From: Bacteroidaceae bacterium
GTDB taxonomy: Bacteria; Bacteroidota; Bacteroidia; Bacteroidales; Bacteroidaceae
Assembly (NCBI GenBank): GCA_017534535.1
Contig: JAFXVZ010000038.1
Coordinates: forward strand, 1-64,000
Direction: 5' to 3'
Length of the DNA stretch: 64,000 bases
Translations under genes and position numbers: made by a program
Shown: positions 33,351 to 41,135 of the stretch, piece by piece
How the letters are laid out: each line of letters starts with the position of its first letter
Numbering within the stretch: the stretch's first letter is position 1
The notes under the pieces: model-generated
Database searches by the model: none
Seen by the model: the letters and a program-made list of their open reading frames with translations, nothing else
Told to the model about the DNA's origin: nothing

Positions 33351-34448
33351 ATGAAAGGCTTGGGCAAACTCCTGTCGTTTGTAGTGTGGACTATTGTCAT
33401 CCTGGCATCTCTGGGCTTGCTTTTTGCGGCTTTTTCACAGATGTTGGTGCCACCCGTCAGGTTTCCCATTCTTTCATTAGCAGGTTTTGTCTTCCCCCCT
33501 TTGGTGGTGTTAAACTTTTGTCTCATATTGCTTCTCCTATTGTTACGACACTTTAAGTATTGTTGGCTCCCCTTGTTTAGCTTGGCTTTATGCTATTCTC
33601 AGATACACGACTGTCTTCCTTTCAACACCCCTGTGGTCACAAAGCCTGAGGGCAGCTTGAAGATACTTTCCTACAACACCATGAACTTGGGTAGTATGGA
33701 GAAGAAAGAGGGCATAAATGCAGTGTTGGAGTATCTCAAGGCAAGTGATGCCGATATTATTTGCCTACAGGAGTACAATGTGAGCACTAACAAGAAGCAT
33801 GTTACACAAGCCGATGTAGATAAGGCTTTGAAAGCCTATCCCTACAGGGCTACAAAGTTGGCTAAAGGTCAGAAGGATTTGCCCCACTTGAATATCTATT
33901 CGAAATTGCCTGTGCTCAAAACTGAGCGAGTGAGTATGCAGAGCAGTAGCAATGGGGCGATGGCATATCATATCAAGTGGGGGATGGATACCCTGCTGGT
34001 AGTGAATTGCCATTTGGAATCGAACAAGCTCACCACCCAAGACAAGGAGATGTATGAGCAGATGATTGAGAAACACGAGAAGGAGCAAATGAGGGCTGGC
34101 GTAAAAGTGTTGGTGAGGAAACTGGCAGATGCTGCAGCCATTCGTGCACCCCAGGCTGATTCCATCGCGGGTTACCTGAAAACTATACCTTATATATATA
34201 AAGTGGTGTGTGGCGATTTCAACGACATCCCCCTCTCTTATACTCATCATGTGCTGACCCGTGAATTGCATGATGCCTTTACCGAATCGGGTAGGGGCTT
34301 TGGCTTGTCGTACCACAAAAACAAATTCCTCTTCCGCATTGATCATATACTTATCAGTGACGCCTTAAAATCTCAGAATTGTGCCGTAGATGCCTCAATT
34401 CAGGCCTCAGACCACTATCCAATATGGTCGTATGTAGAAAAAAATTAA
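33351..34448 (+). CDS. Membrane-anchored endonuclease/exonuclease/phosphatase-family protein
   Basis: 365 residues. Three N-terminal membrane helices (~5-30, 33-65, 70-90) precede an EEP domain (~100-365). Metal and catalytic residues are visible: Asn in LSYNTMNLG, Glu in IICLQEYN, Asp/Asn in VVCGDFNDIP, and the final SDHYPIW His. The family includes nucleases and phosphodiesterases acting on lipids or nucleic acids; a membrane anchor favours an envelope substrate, but the sequence does not decide. Last gene of the rhomboid operon. Confidence 0.88.
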   Translation: MKGLGKLLSFVVWTIVILASLGLLFAAFSQMLVPPVRFPILSLAGFVFPPLVVLNFCLILLLLLLRHFKYCWLPLFSLALCYSQIHDCLPFNTPVVTKPEGSLKILSYNTMNLGSMEKKEGINAVLEYLKASDADIICLQEYNVSTNKKHVTQADVDKALKAYPYRATKLAKGQKDLPHLNIYSKLPVLKTERVSMQSSSNGAMAYHIKWGMDTLLVVNCHLESNKLTTQDKEMYEQMIEKHEKEQMRAGVKVLVRKLADAAAIRAPQADSIAGYLKTIPYIYKVVCGDFNDIPLSYTHHVLTRELHDAFTESGRGFGLSYHKNKFLFRIDHILISDALKSQNCAVDASIQASDHYPIWSYVEKN

Positions 34449-34488
34449 ATATTTGGCTTAGTTTTGTGGTTAAATGGAAAAAAACTCC

Positions 34489-34496
34489 TAACTTTG
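34489..34496 (+). promoter_or_regulatory. -7 box of secDF
   Basis: TAACTTTG, 54 bases before the ATG at 34551. Confidence 0.6.
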
Positions 34497-34550
34497 CAGC
34501 TTCGTAAAGTGGGAAACAAAAAAAACATATAAAATTAACTCAAAACTAAG

Positions 34551-37526
34551 ATGCAGAACAAAGGATTTATTAAGATTATTTCCGTCTTGCTGATTTTGGT
34601 TTGTCTGTTCTACCTGTCATTCTCAGCCGTTGTTCGTTACTACGACAACAAGGCTAAGCAGATTGCGAATGGTGACGAAGCTGTGGAGCAGGCTTATTTG
34701 GACTCTCTGTCAAATGAGAAGGTTTACTTCGGTAACTGGACTTTGAAGGACTGCCGCGAGATGGGAATTAGTTTGGGTCTGGACTTGAAGGGTGGTATGA
34801 ACGTCATCCTTGAGGTGTCAGTTCCCGATGTTATCAAGGTCCTGTCTGACAACAAGCCAGATGCTGTGTTCAATGAGGCATTGAGCAACGCCGCTAAAGA
34901 GGCTGTTAATAGTCAGGATGACGTTATCACATTATTTATTAGAGAGTATCATCGTCTGGCTCCTGGTCAGCCTCTTGCCCAGATCTTTGCTACTCAGCAG
35001 TTGAAGGACAAGGTGACGCAGAAATCTACTGATCAAGAGGTGGAACGTGTACTGCGTGACGAGGTAAAGGCTGCCGTTGACAACTCATTTAACGTGCTCC
35101 GTACTCGTATCGACCGCTTCGGTGTGGTTCAGCCTAACATACAGACACTGACTGGTAGCTTGGGTCGCATTATGGTGGAACTTCCTGGTATCAAGGAACC
35201 TGCCCGTGTAAGAAAGTTGCTGCAAGGCTCTGCTAACCTGGAGTTCTGGGAGACTTACGAGGCTCAGGATGTGGCTCCTTATCTGCAGAATGCTGACGTG
35301 AAGCTGCACAATCTCCTCACTACTTCTGAGGCTACTGACGACACTGCTCCCGTAGCAGCTGCCGCTCCTGTAAGTGCTTCTGACAGCTTGGCAGCTGCCA
35401 TCCGTGGTGAGGCAAGCACTGCCAATAACGAACAACTGAAGCGTGAGCACCCACTGCTGTCTATCCTGCAGGTATTCAATGGTCAGGGTAGCATCGTGGC
35501 TTATGCTAATGCAAGGGATACTGCTGAGGTGAACCGTTATCTGGCTATGCCTGAGGTTCAGGCTGAGTTGCCTAAGGACCTGCGTTTGAAGTGGGGTGTG
35601 GCTCCTACCGATATGGATCCTAAGCAGCAAACATACGAGTTGTATGCAATTAAGTCAACCCAGCGCAACGGTAAGGCTCCTCTGGAGGGTGATGTCGTGG
35701 TGGATGCCAGTGATAAGTTCGACCAGTACGGTAAGCCTGCTGTGAATATGAGCATGAACTCTGACGGTTCTCGTCGTTGGGCTCAGCTGACTAAGCAGAA
35801 CATTGGCCGCAGCATTGCCATCGTTTTGGATGACTATGTATATTCTGCTCCTCGTGTGAACAGTGAGATTACTGGTGGTAACTCTGAAATAACTGGTAAC
35901 TTCACTCCTGAGCAGTCTAAGGACTTGGCAAACGTGTTGAAGTCTGGTAAGATGCCGGCTCCTGCACACATCGTTCAAGAAGACATTGTTGGTCCATCAT
36001 TGGGTCAGGCATCTATCAATGCAGGTATCACCTCATTTATTGTCGCCCTGATTCTGTTGATGATCTACATGTGCAGCATGTATGGCATCGTTCCTGGTAT
36101 GATTGCCAACTGTGCACTGATTATGAACCTGTTCTTCACCTTGGGTATCCTGTCATCTTTCCAGGCTGCTCTGACTATGTCAGGTATCGCTGGTATGGTG
36201 TTGACCTTAGGTATGGCTGTGGATGCTAATGTGCTGATTTATGAGCGTACCAAGGAAGAGCTTCGCGCTGGTAAGACTACCAAAGATGCTCTTGCAGCAG
36301 GTTATAAGAATGCGTTCAGTGCCATCTTCGACTCTAACGTGACTTCATTGCTGACAGGTATCATTCTGTTCAACTTTGGTACAGGTCCTATCCGTGGTTT
36401 CGCAACCACTTTGATTATCGGTATCTGTATTTCCTTCTTTACCGCTGTGTTCATGACCCGTTTGGTTTATGAGTACTTCATGGGTAAGGACAAACTGTTG
36501 AACCTCACATTCACAACTAATATATCCAAGAACTTGATGACCAACGTTCACTTCGACTTCATGGGTCCTCGTAAGCGTTGGCTCACCATCGGTGGTGTGG
36601 TATTCCTGATTTGCATTGGCTTTATGGCTATCCGTGGTCTGAGCCGTAGTATCGACTTCACTGGTGGTCGCAACTTCAATGTTCAGTTTGAGAATGCCGT
36701 TGAACCAGAAGAGGTTCGCTCTCTCGTTGCTAACAGCTTCGAAGATGCTAACGTTAGTGTAATCGCTGTGGGTACAGATGGTCGTACGGTTCGTATCAGT
36801 ACCAACTACCGCATCAACGAGGATAATCAGAATGTGGATTCTGAGATTGAAAGCCGTTTGTATGAGGCAGTGAAGCCTCTGCTGACCCAGAATATCTCAT
36901 TGGATACTTTCATCGACCGTGATAACTACACTGGTGGTAGTATCATCAGTTCGCAGAAAGTGGGTCCAAGTATTGCTGAAGATATCACTTACTCGGCTAT
37001 CTGGTCAGTCATCCTGGCTTTGATTGCTATTGGTATCTATATCCTCATTCGCTTCTACAACGTGGCTTACTCAATTGGTGCAACAGGTGCGTTGATTCTC
37101 GATACCTCTATCATCTTGGGTGCTTACTCAATGTTTTGGGGTATCCTGCCATTCTCTCTGGAGATAGACCAGACCTTCATCGGTGCTGTGTTGACCGCTA
37201 TCGGTTACTCTATCAACGATAAGGTGGTTATTTTTGACCGTGTGCGCGAATATACCCAGTTGTATCGTAAACGTGGCATGTTGCAGGTGTTCAACGACTC
37301 TTTGAGCTCTACATTGGCACGTACCATCAATACTTCTATCAGTACGCTGATTGTGTTGCTGTGTATCTTCATCCTTGGTGGTGAGTCTATCCGCAGCTTT
37401 GCATTTGCTATGATCCTGGGTGTTATTTTTGGTACACTGTCATCTCTCTTCATCGCTTCTCCTATTGCTTATCAGATTATCAAGATGACAAGCAAGAAGG
37501 GTGAGAAGGAAGAGGAAGCAAAATAA
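34551..37526 (+). CDS. secDF: Protein translocase SecDF fusion
   Basis: 991 residues, SecD and SecF in one chain. The SecD part (1-~640) has an N-terminal helix, the GLDLKGGMNVILEV motif, P1 periplasmic domains with an Ala/Ser-rich insert at ~260-285, and five helices including GMAVDANVLIYERTKEEL. The SecF part (~650-991) has RSIDFTGGRNF and AIGYSINDKVVIFDRVREY. It uses proton flow to pull secreted proteins across the inner membrane after SecYEG. Codon use and length are normal for Bacteroidales. Confidence 0.97.
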   Translation: MQNKGFIKIISVLLILVCLFYLSFSAVVRYYDNKAKQIANGDEAVEQAYLDSLSNEKVYFGNWTLKDCREMGISLGLDLKGGMNVILEVSVPDVIKVLSDNKPDAVFNEALSNAAKEAVNSQDDVITLFIREYHRLAPGQPLAQIFATQQLKDKVTQKSTDQEVERVLRDEVKAAVDNSFNVLRTRIDRFGVVQPNIQTLTGSLGRIMVELPGIKEPARVRKLLQGSANLEFWETYEAQDVAPYLQNADVKLHNLLTTSEATDDTAPVAAAAPVSASDSLAAAIRGEASTANNEQLKREHPLLSILQVFNGQGSIVAYANARDTAEVNRYLAMPEVQAELPKDLRLKWGVAPTDMDPKQQTYELYAIKSTQRNGKAPLEGDVVVDASDKFDQYGKPAVNMSMNSDGSRRWAQLTKQNIGRSIAIVLDDYVYSAPRVNSEITGGNSEITGNFTPEQSKDLANVLKSGKMPAPAHIVQEDIVGPSLGQASINAGITSFIVALILLMIYMCSMYGIVPGMIANCALIMNLFFTLGILSSFQAALTMSGIAGMVLTLGMAVDANVLIYERTKEELRAGKTTKDALAAGYKNAFSAIFDSNVTSLLTGIILFNFGTGPIRGFATTLIIGICISFFTAVFMTRLVYEYFMGKDKLLNLTFTTNISKNLMTNVHFDFMGPRKRWLTIGGVVFLICIGFMAIRGLSRSIDFTGGRNFNVQFENAVEPEEVRSLVANSFEDANVSVIAVGTDGRTVRISTNYRINEDNQNVDSEIESRLYEAVKPLLTQNISLDTFIDRDNYTGGSIISSQKVGPSIAEDITYSAIWSVILALIAIGIYILIRFYNVAYSIGATGALILDTSIILGAYSMFWGILPFSLEIDQTFIGAVLTAIGYSINDKVVIFDRVREYTQLYRKRGMLQVFNDSLSSTLARTINTSISTLIVLLCIFILGGESIRSFAFAMILGVIFGTLSSLFIASPIAYQIIKMTSKKGEKEEEAK

Positions 37527-37530
37527 ATTG

Positions 37531-37660
37531 ATTGACGATTGACAATTGACCATTGACAATTACCATGCGGATGAAAATCCGTCCTGATATTTCCTCTTTG
37601 TTTGTGAGAAGGGGAGTTAGTTAAGATGGGGGAGTAATGGTCAATTGTCAATTGTCAATT
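37531..37660. repeat. Inverted arrays of TTGACNA heptads between secDF and tRNA-Arg
   Basis: Four units (ATTGACG, ATTGACA, ATTGACC, ATTGACA; 37531-37558) are mirrored by GGTCAAT/TGTCAAT units at 37639-37660. The two ends match as an inverted repeat of about 25 bp with two mismatches, around a ~70-base loop. It may terminate the secDF transcript. Confidence 0.7.
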
Positions 37661-37668
37661 AAAAGTAG

Positions 37669-37739
37669 GTCCTGTAGTTCAATGGATAGAATGGAGGTTT
37701 CCTAAACCTTAGATCCGAGTTCGATTCTCGGCGGGACTA
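37669..37739 (+). tRNA. tRNA-Arg (CCT)
   Basis: The acceptor GTCCTGT pairs with GCGGGAC, the anticodon arm GAGGT/ACCTT has loop TTCCTAA (anticodon CCT), and the T arm is CCGAG/CTCGG with TTCGATT. CCA is not encoded. The exact 3' end is uncertain by one base. Confidence 0.92.
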
Positions 37740-37768
37740 CTAAGTTTTCATTATCAAATACATTTTTT

Positions 37769-39616
37769 ATGGCTAACGAGATTGAAGTCAAAGAACTCGA
37801 GCAAGTTGTTGTTCGATTCTCAGGAGACTCAGGCGACGGTATGCAGCTCGCCGGTAACATCTTCTCAACAGTATCTGCTACTGTTGGTAATGACATCAGC
37901 ACCTTCCCCGATTATCCAGCCGACATCCGTGCTCCGCAAGGATCACTTACCGGTGTTTCAGGTTTTCAGGTTCATGTAGGAGCTGACAAGGTTTATACTC
38001 CAGGTGACCTGTGTGATGTGTTGGTAGCTATGAATGCAGCTGCCCTCAAGACACAGTATAAGTTTGCCAAGCCTACTGCCTGCATCATCATCGATACAGA
38101 CGCATTTAAGGCAACAGACCTACAGAAGGCGGAGTTTAAGACAGATAACCCTATCGAGGAAATGGGTATCAAACAGGATGTGATTGCTGCTCCTATCTCT
38201 AAATTGGTTCAGGAATGTTTGGCAGATTCAGGCATGGACTTGAAGTCTATGATGAAATGCCGCAATATGTTTGCTGTGGGTCTGGTATGTTGGTTGTTCA
38301 ACCGCGACCTGAAACTGGCTGAGAACTACATCCGCGAGAAGTTTGCGAAGAAACCTGCCATTGCTGAGGCTAATATCAAGGTAATCCACGCTGGTTATGA
38401 TTATGGTCACAATACGCATTCATCTGTGGCTCATACCTATCGCATCGAGAGCAAGGTTACTGTCCCAGGTAAATATATGGACATTACCGGTAACAAGGCT
38501 ACGGCATACGGCTTGATGGCTGCTGCTGAGAAGGTAGGCAAGAAACTTTTCTTGGGCTCTTATCCTATCACCCCAGCTACTGATATCCTACATGAGTTGG
38601 CTAAACACAAGTCAATGGGTGTCATAACCATGCAGTGCGAAGATGAAATCTCTGGCTGTGCATCAGCTGTGGGTGCTGCTTTTGCTGGTGCTTTGGCAGT
38701 AACCTCTACCTCTGGTCCAGGTGTTTGTTTGAAATCAGAGGCTATGAACTTGGCTGTTATCACAGAGTTGCCATTAGTATTGGTGGATGTACAGCGTGGT
38801 GGCCCTTCTACAGGTTTGCCTACCAAGTCTGAACAAGCCGACCTGCTGTTGGCGCTATTCGGCAGAAGCGGTGAGAGCCCATTGCCAGTGATTGCAGCTA
38901 CCTCTCCAACCGACTGCTTCGACAAGGCTTACATGGCTTGTAAGATTGCTTTGGAGCATATGACTCCTGTCATCCTTTTAACTGATGGCTTCATTGCCAA
39001 TGGTTCTTCAGCTTGGAAGTTGCCTAAGTTGGCTGACTATCCAGCTATCAATCCTCCATACGTTACTTCAGAGATGAAAGATAATTATGCGCCTTACTTC
39101 CGTAATCCTGAAACGGGTGTTCGCTATTGGGCAACTCCAGGTCAGGAAGGCTATGCACATATCGTGGGTGGTTTGGAGAAAGATAGTAAGACTGGTGCTA
39201 TATCCACCAATCCTGAGAACCACGACTTGATGGTTCGTCTGCGCGCAGAGAAGATCGCTAAGATTGAAGTACCTGATGTACTTGTTGAAGGTTGTGCCGA
39301 TGATGCCGACCTGCTGATTGTAGGTTTCGGTAGTACATACGGTCATCTGTATTCAGCTATGAAGGAACTCAATGATAAGGATAACAAGGTGGCTTTGGCT
39401 CAGTTCAGTTACCTCAATCCATTGCCAAAGAACACAGCAGAAGTGCTGAAGCGTTATAAGAAGGTAGTAGTGGCTGAGCAGAACCTTGGTCAGTTTGCCG
39501 GCTACCTGCGTATGAAGATCGATAATTTTGCACCTTATCAATATAATGAAGTGAAGGGCCAACCTTTCACTGTAAGTGCATTGGTAGATGCTTTCCAGGA
39601 AATAATCAACAAGTAA
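37769..39616 (+). CDS. korA: 2-oxoacid:ferredoxin oxidoreductase, gamma-alpha fused subunit
   Basis: 615 residues. The N-terminal gamma-type domain (residues ~10-190) begins VVRFSGDSGDGMQLAGNIF. A pyrimidine-binding alpha domain follows (~215-440: YPITPATDILHEL, VGAAFAGALAVTSTSGPGVCLKSEA, VDVQRGGPSTGLPTKSEQADL) and a C-terminal domain II. With the beta subunit it performs CoA-dependent oxidative decarboxylation of 2-oxoglutarate or a similar oxoacid, reducing ferredoxin. The fused gamma-alpha layout is the usual KorA form in Bacteroidales; the exact oxoacid is inferred. The beta gene follows by 18 bases. Confidence 0.95.
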   Translation: MANEIEVKELEQVVVRFSGDSGDGMQLAGNIFSTVSATVGNDISTFPDYPADIRAPQGSLTGVSGFQVHVGADKVYTPGDLCDVLVAMNAAALKTQYKFAKPTACIIIDTDAFKATDLQKAEFKTDNPIEEMGIKQDVIAAPISKLVQECLADSGMDLKSMMKCRNMFAVGLVCWLFNRDLKLAENYIREKFAKKPAIAEANIKVIHAGYDYGHNTHSSVAHTYRIESKVTVPGKYMDITGNKATAYGLMAAAEKVGKKLFLGSYPITPATDILHELAKHKSMGVITMQCEDEISGCASAVGAAFAGALAVTSTSGPGVCLKSEAMNLAVITELPLVLVDVQRGGPSTGLPTKSEQADLLLALFGRSGESPLPVIAATSPTDCFDKAYMACKIALEHMTPVILLTDGFIANGSSAWKLPKLADYPAINPPYVTSEMKDNYAPYFRNPETGVRYWATPGQEGYAHIVGGLEKDSKTGAISTNPENHDLMVRLRAEKIAKIEVPDVLVEGCADDADLLIVGFGSTYGHLYSAMKELNDKDNKVALAQFSYLNPLPKNTAEVLKRYKKVVVAEQNLGQFAGYLRMKIDNFAPYQYNEVKGQPFTVSALVDAFQEIINK

Positions 39617-39634
39617 CCCTAAAAAAGTAAAGAC

Positions 39635-40639
39635 ATGAGCGAACATACAGCAAAAGACTATAAGAAAGGACAACCCCGCTGGTGTCCGGGTTGCGGTGAC
39701 CACTTCTTCCTGGCTTCCTTGCACAAGGCGATGGCAGAACTGGGCGTTGACCCTTGGAATATTGCAGTAATTTCAGGCATTGGCTGCTCGAGCCGTCTGC
39801 CTTATTATATGAACACCTATGCTATGCAGACCATCCACGGACGTGCTGCTGCAATTGCCTCTGGTGCTAAGGTGACCAATCCTGATCTCACCGTATGGCA
39901 GGTATCAGGTGATGGTGATGGTTTGGCTATTGGTGGTAACCACTTCATCCACGCTATCCGTCGTAATGTAGATTTGAATATGATTCTGCTGAACAACCGC
40001 ATATATGGTTTGACGAAAGGTCAGTACTCTCCTACATCACCTCGTGGTTTTGTGAGCAAGTCATCCCCTTACGGTACCGTGGAAGATCCATTCCATCCAG
40101 CAGAGCTTTGCTTTGGCGCACGTGGCCGCTTCTTTGCTCGTGCTGCTGCTGTTGATGCTGCTGGTACTGTAGAAATTCTGAAGGCCGCAGCTCTGCACAA
40201 GGGTGCCGCTGTTTGTGAGATTCTGCAGAATTGCATGATCTTCAACAATGGTGTGTATGATGCTTTGGCTAAGAAAGAAGACCGTGCCAAGAATGCTATC
40301 TATCTGCAGCATGGCAAGCCTATGCTCTTTGGCGAGAACAATGAGTATGGTTTGATGCAGGAAGGCTTCGGCTTGAAGGTAGTGAAGTTAGGTGAGAATG
40401 GCATTACAGAGAAGGATATCTTGGTGCATGATGCTCATTGCGAAGATAATACCGTACATCTGAAGTTGGCTTTGATGGAAGGTCCTGACTTCCCTGTTGC
40501 CCTAGGTGTTATTCGTGATGTGGATGCTCCTACTTACAACGATGCAGTGAATGCACAGGTAGAGGAAATCAAGGCGAAGAAGAACTATCACAACTTCGAG
40601 GAATTGTTGCTTACCAACGATACTTGGGAGGTGAAGTAA
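39635..40639 (+). CDS. korB: 2-oxoacid:ferredoxin oxidoreductase beta subunit
   Basis: 334 residues. TPP-binding subunit: the N-terminal WCPGCGDHFF (Cys pair, iron-sulphur ligands), SGIGCSSRLPYYM, and the TPP/Mg motif GDGDGLAIGGNHFIHA...NNRIYGLTKGQ. It completes the KorAB enzyme with the preceding gene. A strong hairpin terminator lies 20 bases after the stop codon. Confidence 0.96.
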   Translation: MSEHTAKDYKKGQPRWCPGCGDHFFLASLHKAMAELGVDPWNIAVISGIGCSSRLPYYMNTYAMQTIHGRAAAIASGAKVTNPDLTVWQVSGDGDGLAIGGNHFIHAIRRNVDLNMILLNNRIYGLTKGQYSPTSPRGFVSKSSPYGTVEDPFHPAELCFGARGRFFARAAAVDAAGTVEILKAAALHKGAAVCEILQNCMIFNNGVYDALAKKEDRAKNAIYLQHGKPMLFGENNEYGLMQEGFGLKVVKLGENGITEKDILVHDAHCEDNTVHLKLALMEGPDFPVALGVIRDVDAPTYNDAVNAQVEEIKAKKNYHNFEELLLTNDTWEVK

Positions 40640-40660
40640 TTCTTCATCTGAATACAATAC

Positions 40661-40700
40661 TAGCGGCAGACCTTTTCCCAAAGGCCTGCCGCTATTCTTC
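40661..40700 (+). terminator. Terminator of korAB
   Basis: TAGCGGCAG (40661-40669) and CTGCCGCTA (40686-40694) pair, extended inward by CCTTT/AAAGG after one mismatch; TTCTTCTTG follows. Confidence 0.85.
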
Positions 40701-40740
40701 TTGTGTTCATCATAGTAACCTTAAAAACTATTTTATTGTC

Positions 40741-41110
40741 ATTGTTCTGGATAATGAGTGCTAAAACCTACATAGTTACACTATGCTTGTTAAACGATTG
40801 ATGTTTACTGGGTTAATGGCAGTGTACCTTTTGCAGAAAGTTACACTGCCATACGCTGCCACCAAAACAACTTGTTTTGATATTGTTAACCTCAAGAGAT
40901 CAGTTCATTAGAAGCAATCTGATGGCACCAAAACAACTTGTTTTGCTACGAAGGAGAGATTGCCCGTTATCGTGAGAATGTCTGTTTGGTATTAGCAATA
41001 GCCCTGCCTACCTATTACTAATCTCCCTGCCTTCACATTGGTAATGTCTCCGCTTTCACATTAGTAATGTCTCCACCTTCACATTGGTAATGTCTCTGCG
41101 TTCATTAATA
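40741..41110. repeat. Gene-free region with palindromes and a 23-bp tandem repeat
   Basis: No convincing gene lies in 40701-41135. It holds CATAGT-TAC-ACTATG (40771-40785) and a GGCAGTGTA/TACACTGCC hairpin (40818-40850). A 20-bp block containing the palindrome CAAAACAACTTGTTTTG occurs twice, 66 bp apart (40860-40879 and 40926-40945). Three good plus about two degenerate copies of a 23-bp unit (core CATTRGTAATGTCTC) lie at ~40985-41110. Function unknown. Confidence 0.75.
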
Positions 41111-41135
41111 TGGTGTGGGGAATCACATTGATAAT

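Noticed and set aside
40801-40911. 36-codon ORF starting MFTGLMAVYLLQK in the gap after korAB.
   Set aside because: It runs across a hairpin and the repeated palindrome block, has no promoter or neighbour support, and its length is expected by chance.
40886-40912. Fifth copy of the TGTTAACC promoter element.
   Set aside because: TGTTAACC is present but the TGTCAT box and TAGAAACAAA leader are missing at the required distance.
41031-41110. CRISPR-like array.
   Set aside because: The 23-bp units are directly adjacent without unique spacers, so this is a simple tandem repeat.
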